Shown here: piece after piece, positions 16,601-23,331 of the stretch
Position numbering within the stretch: the stretch's first letter is position 1
Layout of the letters: each line of letters begins with the position of its first letter
Assembly: GCA_045650705.1 (NCBI GenBank)
Contig: JAZRRK010000045.1
Span: forward strand, 1 to 38,985
DNA: 38,985 nt
DNA from: UMGS1781 sp045650705
Lineage (GTDB): Bacteria; Bacillota; Clostridia; TANB77; CAG-508
Direction of reading: 5' to 3'
The notes under the pieces: model-generated
Database searches by the model: none
What the model saw: the letters and a program-made list of their open reading frames with translations, nothing else
What the model was told of the DNA's origin: nothing
Program-made: the position numbers and the translations under genes

Positions 16601-17349
16601 TAATACAAGAGAATATAGCAACATTAAGTGATGCTATATGTACAAGAGATGACATTATGACATATCTAATAAAACAAGGATTACCACCGGATAAAGCATT
16701 TAAAATAATGGAAAGTGTGCGTAAAGGAAAAGGACTAAAACCAGACCAAGAAGAAATAATGAGAGAAAATAATGTACCAGAATGGTATATAGATTCATGC
16801 AAAAAGATAAAATATATGTTTCCAAAAGCACACGCAGTAGCATATGTAACAATGGCATTTAGAATAGCCTGGTTTAAAGTACACTATCCTCTAGCATATT
16901 ATGCAACATTTTTCTCAATAAGAGCAGATGAATTTGATAGTGAGTTTATGATATATGGTAAAGAAAAAGTAAAAGCAAAAATGAAAGAAATAGAACTGCA
17001 AGGAAACAATGCTACACAAAAAGATAAAGGGATGTACACAGTATTAGAATTAGTATTAGAAATGTATGAAAGAGGATTTGAATTCTTGCCAATAGACTTA
17101 TATAAATCACATAGTACAAAATTTCAAATAGAAGATGGAAAACTAAGACCGCCACTATCAAGCATAGGAGGACTAGGAGGAATAGCAGCAGAAAGTATAT
17201 ACCAAGCAGCAAAGGCTGAAGGAAAATTTATGAGTATAGATGATTTACAGTACAAGGCAAAGATAGGAAAGGCAATGACAGAACTGCTTTGCAAATTCGG
17301 ATGCCTAGATGGCATGAGCCAAAGTAACCAAATTAGTTTATTTGGATAG
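13606..17349 (+). CDS. polC: DNA polymerase III PolC, variant without the inserted 3'-5' exonuclease domain
   Basis: Replicative C-family polymerase, 1247 residues from ATG 13606 (GGGGAAA upstream). In order: a helical N-terminal region; an OB-fold segment around 235-330; the PHP domain from HLHTQMS (His341, His343) with ITDHG, YGVEAYF, GSACEQGEL and CDVHFMD; the palm with GSRGSVGSSFVANML; a zinc motif CPEC...CPKC; catalytic Asp774 and Asp776 in PDIDLNFSG and Asp899 in KLDMLGHDD; then fingers and the C-terminal part. Usual PolC proteins have about 1430 residues with a DnaQ-like exonuclease inserted in PHP. Here residues 402-428 run YFVPDDEIPEGEEG then WKKVKPYHAIIL, and no DIETTG-type exonuclease motif occurs. 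No frameshift is seen. The PHP metal ligands are intact. Confidence 0.95.
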   Translation: MTKVIKDVFQDYKKENSILNATIQKMNLYKKSNKLEIDIKCENQLIIDELADFETYLSTRFSIATIESKIIYPDIELKFTLEQDWDKIMKYIATKFPVTKAILKGSTLVIDENKVIINLKNKSSEFLHAHSVDKVLEDLFMNLYGKKYRVEYNENVTEEEIKEQQHFLEELQDNVCKNLINNINFMATEKKKEVAKQEKKENVSEEEELEEDTPLIIGRSANIKEQIVKIGDLTADYGKVALQGKVIKTDSRELKNGKTLVMFDVYDGTSTITCKSFVEPEKVSKVMQRIKTGIRVKIQGNAQYDNFSKEIGVIANIVIELPAQAEITRQDNSMTKRVELHLHTQMSQMDAVSSAKDLIKRAAKWGMKSIAITDHGVVQAFPEANHAIEDGLDIKVIYGVEAYFVPDDEIPEGEEGWKKVKPYHAIILTQTQQGLRNLYELISVSHIQYYHKRPRITESVFNKYREGLILGSACEQGELYKAILQNKSEEKIEKIVKYYDYLEIQPLGNNNFMLREGIVPDEEALKNINRRIVELGEKFGKLVVATCDVHFMDPQDEVYRRILMAGQGFSDCDNQAPLYFRTTEEMLKEFEYLGTEKAYELVVTNTNKIADMCEKVCPISKEKCPPVIPGAEEEIRETCENKAKELYGDPLPEIVQARLERELDSIIKNGFSTLYIIAQRLVLKSNEDGYLVGSRGSVGSSFVANMLGITEVNSLPPHYRCPECKYSDFTDYGIKNGVDLPDKECPKCGAKLYKDGMDIPFETFLGFNGDKEPDIDLNFSGEYQGKIHRYAEVIFGKGKTFKAGTVGTVAEKTAFGYVKNYYEERNIPVTNAEISRIVQGCVGIKRTTGQHPGGIIVVPHGREIYEFCPVQHPADDPNSDIITTHFDYHSIDKNLLKLDMLGHDDPTVIRMLQDLTGVDPKTIPLDDKETMSIFTSTKALGITPEQINSKVGSFGVPEFGTKFVREMLVDTKPTTFEELIRISGLSHGTDVWLNNAQTLIQENIATLSDAICTRDDIMTYLIKQGLPPDKAFKIMESVRKGKGLKPDQEEIMRENNVPEWYIDSCKKIKYMFPKAHAVAYVTMAFRIAWFKVHYPLAYYATFFSIRADEFDSEFMIYGKEKVKAKMKEIELQGNNATQKDKGMYTVLELVLEMYERGFEFLPIDLYKSHSTKFQIEDGKLRPPLSSIGGLGGIAAESIYQAAKAEGKFMSIDDLQYKAKIGKAMTELLCKFGCLDGMSQSNQISLFG

Positions 17350-17356
17350 TACAAAC

Positions 17357-17490
17357 TAGCCCAACGCAGGAGTTATATATTTTTTCGAAATAAAACAGAC
17401 AACAAGCCAACGGCTTACGGATTACCCTCGTAGCCATGTTGGCTTTTTTATTGAGAACAAAAATATATAACTCCTACGAGGTTGGGCGGA
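17357..17490 (+). repeat. Structured repeat family C, copy 3
   Basis: It begins TAGCCCAACGCAGGAG and ends GAGGTTGGGCGGA. Inner arms are GGAGTTATATAT and ATATATAACTCC, and the centre AAGCCAACGGCTTACGGATT is shared with copies 1 and 4. It starts 7 nt after the polC stop codon and ends just before the ychF promoter. Confidence 0.88.
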
Positions 17491-17508
17491 TTTTAATTGC
17501 AAATTTTA

Positions 17509-17537
17509 TTGCATTATACCAAAAAATGAGATATAAT
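17509..17537 (+). promoter_or_regulatory. Promoter of ychF
   Basis: -35 TTGCAT (17509-17514), a 17-bp spacer, and -10 TATAAT (17532-17537), immediately downstream of repeat C3. Confidence 0.75.
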
Positions 17538-17577
17538 AATTAGCAGAAAATTAGAGTGAGAAAGGACTTAAATAGAT

Positions 17578-18669
17578 ATGAAAATAGGAATAGTAGGTTT
17601 ACCTAATGTAGGAAAAAGTACAATGTTTAACAGCATTACAAAAGCAGGAGCAGAATGCGCAAACTACCCATTCTGTACAATAGAACCAAATGTTGGAATG
17701 GTAGCAGTACCAGATGAAAGATTAGATGAATTAACAAAAATGTATAATCCAGAAAAAACAACACATGCAGTAATTGAATTTGTTGATATTGCAGGTTTAG
17801 TAAAGGGAGCAAGTCAAGGTGAAGGTTTAGGTAACAAATTCCTATCACACATTAGAGAGGTTGATGCAATTGCAGAAGTTGTAAGATGTTTTGAGGATAG
17901 CAATATAGTTCACGTAGATGGAAATATTAATCCATTAAGAGATATAGAAACAATAAACTTTGAGTTAATATTTGCAGACATGGAAACAGTTAACAAAAGA
18001 ATGGATAAAGCTGTAAAAATGCTAAAAGCAGATAAAAAATATCAAACAGAAATAGATGGGTTAAATAAACTAAAATCTGCATTAGAAGCTGGAAAATTAG
18101 CAAAGAGTGTAGAGCTTACAGAAGAAGAACAAGAAATGCTAAAAGATTTGTTCTTACTTACATCAAAACCTTTTATATACATAGCAAATGTTGCCGAAAG
18201 TCAAATTGAAAATATGGAAAGTGATGAAAATGTTGCAAAAGTAAAAGAACTTGCAAAACAAGAAAATACAAAATGTATACCACTATGTGCAAAAATAGAA
18301 GAAGAACTTTCAGGATTAGAGGATGAAGATAAAAAAGAAATGCTAGAAGCATTAGGATTAAAAGAATCTGGACTAGATACAGTAATAAGAGAAAGCTATG
18401 ATTTATTAGGACTAGTGTCATTCTTAACAGCAGGAGAGCCAGAAGTAAGAGCATGGACAATCAAAAAAGGAACAAAAGCACCAGAAGCAGCAGGAAAAAT
18501 CCATTCAGATATACAAAGAGGATTTATCAAAGCAGAAATAGTGTCTTTTAATGACTTAATGAGAGAAGGTTCAATGGTAGCTGCAAAAGAAAAAGGCTTA
18601 GTTCGTTCAGAGGGAAAAGAATATATTATGCAAGATGGGGATATTGTTTTATTTAAGTTCAATGTATAA
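17578..18669 (+). CDS. ychF: Redox-regulated ATPase YchF (Obg family)
   Basis: A 363-residue ribosome-associated P-loop NTPase. It has the G1 motif GLPNVGKST near the N-terminus, NYPFCTIEPNVG, the G3 region VDIAGLVKGASQGEGLGNKFL, and NVAE in place of the NKxD guanine-specificity motif, which is the known basis for ATP preference. A coiled-coil insert lies around residues 130-190, and a C-terminal TGS domain (EVRAWTIKKGTKAPEAAGKI, IMQDGDIVLFKFNV) completes it. It is monocistronic behind a clear promoter; repeat D1 follows. Confidence 0.96.
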   Translation: MKIGIVGLPNVGKSTMFNSITKAGAECANYPFCTIEPNVGMVAVPDERLDELTKMYNPEKTTHAVIEFVDIAGLVKGASQGEGLGNKFLSHIREVDAIAEVVRCFEDSNIVHVDGNINPLRDIETINFELIFADMETVNKRMDKAVKMLKADKKYQTEIDGLNKLKSALEAGKLAKSVELTEEEQEMLKDLFLLTSKPFIYIANVAESQIENMESDENVAKVKELAKQENTKCIPLCAKIEEELSGLEDEDKKEMLEALGLKESGLDTVIRESYDLLGLVSFLTAGEPEVRAWTIKKGTKAPEAAGKIHSDIQRGFIKAEIVSFNDLMREGSMVAAKEKGLVRSEGKEYIMQDGDIVLFKFNV

Positions 18670-18689
18670 AAATTCGGGAAATGACTGCG

Positions 18690-18836
18690 AAGTATAGGCT
18701 GAAACCTCCTTTAACACGGCAGGTGGCAGACCGTAGGTCTGACGGAGGGTTCTTTCTACAAGCATTTTCTTAAAGAACCCTTAAGTACAGCTTCGCTGCC
18801 AGCCCCCTTATTAAAGGGGCTTTCTAGTAACTCTTT
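18690..18836 (+). repeat. Structured repeat family D, copy 1
   Basis: It contains GAAACCTCC, the hairpin CAGACC-GTA-GGTCTG, GACGGAGGGTTCTT, CAGCTTCGCTG and the hairpin AGCCCCCTT-ATT-AAAGGGGCT. The same blocks occur in reverse order and strand at 28770-28925. It lies between ychF and murT, which has no promoter I can identify. Confidence 0.75.
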
Positions 18837-18867
18837 GAAGAGGAATACAAAGGGAGTTGTGTAAGGT

Positions 18868-20181
18868 ATGAAAATGTTAATTATTTTAATGAATAAAATT
18901 ATATATTTAATTGGAAAATGCATGAAAAAAGGAAGTAGCTTGCCGGGGAAGATTGCACTAAGATTAGATAAAAATATACTTTCAAAAATAAAACTACCAG
19001 AAAACATAATAATGGTGACAGGTAGCAATGGAAAAACCTCAACAACAGAAATGATATATAATGTACTTAAAGAAAATGGATATAACGTAGGATGTAACAA
19101 AGAAGGGTCTAATCAAATAGAAGGTGTTACTACAATGATATTAAACAATTGTAGTATATTTGGGAAAGTGAAAAAAGATGTACTTGTAATAGAAAGTGAT
19201 GAACGTTATTTAAGACATACTTGCAAATATATCAAGCCAAAATATTTAGTTGTAACAAATCTATATAGAGACCAAATGACTAGAAACGGACATCCGGAAT
19301 TAATATATGACATAATAAAAGAAGCCATATCAGATGACATTCATTTAATACTAAATACAGATGATCCATTATCATCACTATATGGATTTGGCAGAGAAAA
19401 TGTAACATATATAGGCATGAATAAAAACGATTTAGATACAGATGAAGATAAATCACCATACAATGACGGAAAATACTGTCCAAATTGTAAGAATATATTA
19501 GAATATGAATATTACCATTATGACCATATAGGAAACTACGCATGTAAAAAATGTGGACATAGTAGAAAAAAACCAGAATTTGCAATTACAGAAATAGATT
19601 TAAAAACCGGCAAAGTAAAAATAAATGACAAATATGAAATGCAGATGAATTTAAGAAGTATATATAATGCATATAATATCCTTGCAACCTTTGCAGTAAT
19701 AAATTTAGTAGGTTTAGAAGAAGAGAAAATTGCAAAAACTTTAAATCAGTATGTATTAAAAAATGATAGAATCCAAACATTTGAAATCAATGGAAATAAA
19801 GGAATGCTATTAACATCAAAACACGAAAATTCTATATCATATAACCAGTCATTACAATATTTAGTAAGAGAGAATAAACCATGTACAGTTGTTGTAATAA
19901 TAGATGCAGTTAGTAGAAAATATTTTACAAGCGAAACATCATGGATATGGGATATAAATTTTGAATTACTAAATTCTGAATGTGTTAAAAACATAGTAAT
20001 AGCAGGAAAATATGTACATGATTTATCAATCAGATTTAAATATGCAAATATTGATGAAAACAAGATAATTGCAGAAGAAAATCTAGATGAAATGATGAAG
20101 AAAGTAAGAAAACTTGAAAACGAGAATATTTATGTCATAACATGTTTTTCAGATCGAATGAAATTTATGGATAGAATATAA
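18868..20181 (+). CDS. murT: MurT-like lipid II isoglutaminyl synthase, Mur ligase subunit
   Basis: In the known MurT/GatD complex, MurT activates the D-Glu alpha-carboxylate of lipid II with ATP and GatD delivers ammonia to give D-isoglutamine. The 437-residue length equals that of S. aureus MurT. The P-loop TGSNGKTST is at residues 51-59, the zinc ribbon is Cys204, Cys207, Cys226 and Cys229, and NDRIQTFEINGNKGMLL and SWIWDINFE mark the C-terminal domain. The block that usually reads like DGxDVSWIWD is YFTSETSWIWD here, so acidic residues near the GatD interface have changed. The start ATG has only a weak AAGG; GGGAG lies a little further upstream. Confidence 0.9.
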   Translation: MKMLIILMNKIIYLIGKCMKKGSSLPGKIALRLDKNILSKIKLPENIIMVTGSNGKTSTTEMIYNVLKENGYNVGCNKEGSNQIEGVTTMILNNCSIFGKVKKDVLVIESDERYLRHTCKYIKPKYLVVTNLYRDQMTRNGHPELIYDIIKEAISDDIHLILNTDDPLSSLYGFGRENVTYIGMNKNDLDTDEDKSPYNDGKYCPNCKNILEYEYYHYDHIGNYACKKCGHSRKKPEFAITEIDLKTGKVKINDKYEMQMNLRSIYNAYNILATFAVINLVGLEEEKIAKTLNQYVLKNDRIQTFEINGNKGMLLTSKHENSISYNQSLQYLVRENKPCTVVVIIDAVSRKYFTSETSWIWDINFELLNSECVKNIVIAGKYVHDLSIRFKYANIDENKIIAEENLDEMMKKVRKLENENIYVITCFSDRMKFMDRI

Positions 20182-20204
20182 GCAATTATCACATAGAGTT
20201 TAAG

Positions 20205-20340
20205 TAGCCCAACGCAGGAGTTATATATTTTTTTCGAAATAAAAAAGGCGAGAAGCCAACGGCTTACGGATTACCATCGTAGCCATCTTGACTTTTTTAT
20301 TGAGAACAAAACATATATAACTCCGACGAGATTGGGCGGA
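20205..20340 (+). repeat. Structured repeat family C, copy 4
   Basis: It begins AGCCCAACGCAGGAG and ends ACGAGATTGGGCGGA, with inner arms GGAGTTATATAT and ATATATAACTCC and the shared centre AAGCCAACGGCTTACGGATT. It lies between murT and gatD and ends about 32 nt before the gatD start. Confidence 0.88.
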
Positions 20341-20371
20341 TTGTAAGGTAATTTTTGGAGGAATGATATAA

Positions 20372-21091
20372 ATGAAAGTTAAAATATTACATCTGTATTA
20401 TGATATAATGAATTTGTACGGAGAATATGGAAATATAAAGATATTAGAACAACATTTAAAAGACCAAGGCTTTGAAGCAATTGTAGATAAGAAATCAATA
20501 GGTGAGACAAAAGACCTAAAACAATATGACTTCATATATATGGGATGTGGAACAGAAAGAAATCAACAAGCAATTTTGCAAGATATCTTAAAAGAAAAAG
20601 AAGAATTACAAAGTGTAATGGAAAGTGGAAAGGTTATATTATTTACTGGTAATAGCTACGAAATATTAGGAAAAAGCATTGATGGAAAACCAGCCTTAGA
20701 GTTCTTTGAATTTGAAACAGAACATAAAGAAAAAAGAAAAACACCAGATGTAATATGTACAAGTGAAATATTAAAAAATAAAGTTGTAGGCTTCATAAAT
20801 ACAATGAGTGTTATAAAAAACAACGACAAACCATTATTCAAAATAGAATGGAATTCAGAAAGTAATAAAGAAAATGAACCAGATGGAATAATTTACAAAA
20901 ACTTAATGGGTACACACTTAATAGGCCCATTATTAATAAGAAATCCAGAAATATTAAAAATAATAGTAGAAAAAATATGTGAGGCAAAAGACGAAAACTT
21001 TAAATATAAAGAAATTGAATATATAGACGAACAAAAAGGATATGAATTAGTACTAAAAGAATTAGAGCAAAGAAAAGAGATTAAGAGTTAA
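20372..21091 (+). CDS. gatD: GatD-like glutamine amidotransferase subunit, active site apparently lost
   Basis: A 239-residue class I CobB/CobQ-type amidotransferase fold next to murT. GatD family patterns are kept: NLYGEYGNIKILEQHL, GCGTERNQQAIL, IIYKNLMGT, GPLLIRNPEIL. The catalytic Cys, normally in ICGGYQ-LLG, is absent: residues 91-100 read FTGNSYEILG, with Gly93 at the Cys position. The catalytic His, normally in TYLHGP, is Ile184 in GTHLIGP. The Arg of YGDRGN is also replaced (YGEYGN). The protein should therefore not hydrolyse glutamine; it may be a scaffold, or MurT may use free ammonia. Start ATG 20372 follows GGAGGAATGATATAA. Confidence 0.85.
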   Translation: MKVKILHLYYDIMNLYGEYGNIKILEQHLKDQGFEAIVDKKSIGETKDLKQYDFIYMGCGTERNQQAILQDILKEKEELQSVMESGKVILFTGNSYEILGKSIDGKPALEFFEFETEHKEKRKTPDVICTSEILKNKVVGFINTMSVIKNNDKPLFKIEWNSESNKENEPDGIIYKNLMGTHLIGPLLIRNPEILKIIVEKICEAKDENFKYKEIEYIDEQKGYELVLKELEQRKEIKS

Positions 21092-21099
21092 TATAAATC

Positions 21100-21127
21100 G
21101 CCGACGAGATTGGGCGGACTGTAAGGA
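21100..21127 (+). repeat. Solo right end of repeat family C
   Basis: CGACGAGATTGGGCGGACTG matches the right end of copy 4 (CGACGAGATTGGGCGGATTG). No left end is seen. The following TAAGGAG is the ribosome binding site of the ATP-grasp gene. Confidence 0.75.
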
Positions 21128-21134
21128 GATAAAT

Positions 21135-22124
21135 ATGGGATTATTAAAATTTGCTGTAGTTGGAAACTACAAAGGTTTTTATGAAAAGTTGAAAGAATTA
21201 TCAAAAGAAAATGGAAAATCACCAAAGCTAATGTTCATAGATACTGCAATATGTACATTATTACTAGGTTCAGGTTTACAAGACTATTTAAACTATAGAT
21301 TTTATGAAAAAAGCTTTAAAGAAAGAAGAAAATATGTAACAATAGGAAACATGGCAAAAGCATATAAAACTCTAGCGAGTGTTCAATATGCAGATTTTAT
21401 ATCAAATAAAGTTAACTTTCATAAGAATTATTCAAAATTTACAAAAAGAGAATGCCTATCACAAGATGCTGACTATGAGCAATTTGAAAAATTCTTAAAT
21501 GAACACGAAGAATTTGTATCAAAGCCTTTAAAGGGGCTAGGTGGCTCTAATGTAAAGAAAATTTGCACTAAAGATATTCCTTCAAGAAAAGAATTTTATG
21601 AAGAATTAAAAGCTGGAAATAATTTTATTGAAGAATTAGTAATACAAGATGAAACTTGGGGGAAATTAAGTCCAAATAGTACAAACACATTAAGAATAGT
21701 AACAACAGTTGTAGATGATAATGTTAAAATAATATTTGCAGGAGCTAGAATCGGAAGTGGAAAAACAATAGCGGATAATTTCCATCAAGGTGGACAAGGA
21801 GTTTTAGTAGATTTAGAAAAAGGAACTCTTACTGGAAACGGAATAGATAAAAACTTAAAAGAATCAGAGAAAAGTATAACAGGTATAAAATTTGATGGCT
21901 TTGAAATACCTTATTGGGAAGAAATAAAGAAAATGGTAAAAGAAGCAGCGATGGTTAATAATAACATACACATAGTTGGCTGGGATGTAGCAATAGGAAA
22001 AAATGGTCCATTAATTATAGAAGGAAACAGAGGGCCTGGATTTGATATTATACAAGTACTTTTGAAAAAAGGTGCAAAATATATGCTAGAGGATTTAAAG
22101 AAGGAACTAAAAACCGGTCAATAG
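21135..22124 (+). CDS. ATP-grasp protein (sugar-transfer-associated type), paralogue 1
   Basis: A 329-residue protein with an ATP-grasp fold. It has the Lys-containing strand FVSKPLKGLGGSNVKKI, FIEELVIQ, SPNSTNTLRIVTTV, ADNFHQGGQGVLVD and VGWDVAIGKNGPLIIEGNRGPGFD, whose Glu and Asn should bind metal. This text pattern fits the ATPgrasp_ST family, proposed to act in cell-surface polysaccharide or peptide modification; no substrate is established. The gene follows gatD by 43 nt and is presumably in the same transcript. Its last codons (Lys-Thr-Gly-Gln-stop) lie inside a GGGACGG-type hairpin. It is more diverged from paralogues 2 and 3 than those are from each other. Confidence 0.85.
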   Translation: MGLLKFAVVGNYKGFYEKLKELSKENGKSPKLMFIDTAICTLLLGSGLQDYLNYRFYEKSFKERRKYVTIGNMAKAYKTLASVQYADFISNKVNFHKNYSKFTKRECLSQDADYEQFEKFLNEHEEFVSKPLKGLGGSNVKKICTKDIPSRKEFYEELKAGNNFIEELVIQDETWGKLSPNSTNTLRIVTTVVDDNVKIIFAGARIGSGKTIADNFHQGGQGVLVDLEKGTLTGNGIDKNLKESEKSITGIKFDGFEIPYWEEIKKMVKEAAMVNNNIHIVGWDVAIGKNGPLIIEGNRGPGFDIIQVLLKKGAKYMLEDLKKELKTGQ

Positions 22125-22143
22125 GGACGGGGCATTTTGACCG
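22115..22143 (+). repeat. GGGACGG-type hairpin (family E, short form)
   Basis: CGGTCAA (22115-22121) pairs with TTGACCG (22137-22143) around TAGGGACGGGGCATT. The GGGGACGG text recurs in the long palindrome at 24343-24427. Confidence 0.55.
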
Positions 22144-22165
22144 ATGTTTTGTACAATATTTAATA

Positions 22166-22198
22166 AAAAATAGCAAACAATTTTTGTTTGCTATTTTT
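22166..22198. terminator. Bidirectional intrinsic terminator
   Basis: AAAAATAGCAAACA (22166-22179) pairs with TGTTTGCTATTTTT (22185-22198) between convergent ATP-grasp genes, with A- and T-runs suited to both directions. Confidence 0.92.
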
Positions 22199-22206
22199 AC
22201 GTTATA

Positions 22207-23205
22207 TTAAAAGATATTCATTATTTCATTATATTTTGGAATTAATCCTTCTTTTTTCTTAGATAAACTAGGTTTAACTTGGTAAACTCCAGGGAAACAG
22301 TTTCCTTCAACTATAACAGGTCCATTCTCACTAATAGCAACATCCCATCCAACATAAGAAACTTCAGGAATTACTTTAGCACATTCTTTAACCATATTTA
22401 CTGCATCTTCAAACATTGGAACTTTAAAACCAACGATTTTAGTTTTTGAAATAGGGTGCTCATAGAATATGTTGTCATCTCTATCAATAGCTTCAACAAA
22501 AACCGTTCCATTCTCATCAACATATGTATACATTCCACCACTAGAGAAATTATCTACAACACCACCATTACCAATTTTAAGTACAGCTTGTAAAAAATAT
22601 GCTTGTCCGTTTTTAATAAATGTAAACATTCTCATTGTATTAACAGAATTTGCATACAAAGTATTTATATCTTGATGTTGTTTTATACAATCTTCTATTA
22701 AAAGTTGTTTATTTTCTAATAATTTACTATATAATTTCTTTGATTCTTCATCATTAATATATAAGAACTTTTCAACACCATTGCCTCCAGTAGCATCAAC
22801 TGGTTTAGCAATTATAGCATCATGAGATTTTAGAAATTCAACAAATTCATCAACATTATTATCTAAATATAACCAATCACGTTTTAGATATTTGTTAAAT
22901 ATTTTATTAAACTCAATCTTATTTTCAAATTTATGAAAATGAGATTTATCATTAAAAGTGCGAACAATTTCATTGTTTTTACCACGTGTTAAATATGTTT
23001 TGCGTTCTTTTTTGTTCAAATTATAAAATTCAAATTCTTGATAATCATAATATCCAGCTTGATAGCGGATACCACAATAAATTATATCCAATATTAGTAA
23101 AAATCTATTCTTGCCAGTTTTTTTACTAATCGATTTAGCAATTTTAAGCATATTTTCATAATCCAAATGTATAATCCTTTTAATTAAATAAATTATGCGT
23201 CGCAT
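22207..23205 (-). CDS. ATP-grasp protein (sugar-transfer-associated type), paralogue 2
   Basis: A 332-residue ATP-grasp protein. It has IIAKPVDATGGNGVEKF, LLIEDCIKQH, NSVNTMRMFTFI, GNGGVVDNFSSGGMYTYVD and VGWDVAISENGPVIVEGNCFPGV. It is very similar to the divergently transcribed paralogue 3 throughout, including the N-terminus (LIKRIIHLDYENMLKIAKSI against IIARITKIDYKTMLKKINDI). I chose the ATG at 23205 because GGGGTG precedes it on the minus strand; an in-frame ATG 33 nt upstream lacks a site. The N-terminal 80 residues are a helical region of unknown role. No signal peptide is present. Confidence 0.87.
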   Translation of the reverse strand: MRRIIYLIKRIIHLDYENMLKIAKSISKKTGKNRFLLILDIIYCGIRYQAGYYDYQEFEFYNLNKKERKTYLTRGKNNEIVRTFNDKSHFHKFENKIEFNKIFNKYLKRDWLYLDNNVDEFVEFLKSHDAIIAKPVDATGGNGVEKFLYINDEESKKLYSKLLENKQLLIEDCIKQHQDINTLYANSVNTMRMFTFIKNGQAYFLQAVLKIGNGGVVDNFSSGGMYTYVDENGTVFVEAIDRDDNIFYEHPISKTKIVGFKVPMFEDAVNMVKECAKVIPEVSYVGWDVAISENGPVIVEGNCFPGVYQVKPSLSKKKEGLIPKYNEIMNIF

Positions 23206-23226
23206 AATATCACCCCAAACATAAAA

Positions 23227-23255
23227 ATTATAGCACATATAGTTTAAAAAATAAA
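23227..23255 (-). promoter_or_regulatory. Extended -10 promoter of ATP-grasp paralogue 2
   Basis: On the minus strand, TGC followed by TATAAT (23232-23227); a weak -35 TTTATT lies 17 bp upstream. Confidence 0.55.
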
Positions 23256-23331
23256 CAATATATAAACAAAAAAGTTATAAGATAAATTAAAAATGTTCAT
23301 AATATATTTAGAAGAAATAAAAGGAGTGAGT

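Noticed and set aside
16266..16802. A 178-codon open frame on the minus strand inside polC
   Set aside because: It is antisense to the conserved catalytic region of PolC, has no ribosome binding site and its composition follows the complementary codons.
10516..20340. Family C ends (GCCCAAC ... GTTGGGC in copy 3) match integron attC R-box consensus RYYYAAC/GTTRRRY
   Set aside because: Only copy 3 fits both boxes, copies occur in both orientations, the DNA between them is core genes such as polC, ychF and murT rather than small cassettes, and no integrase gene is seen. I treat it as coincidence unless an integrase is found elsewhere.
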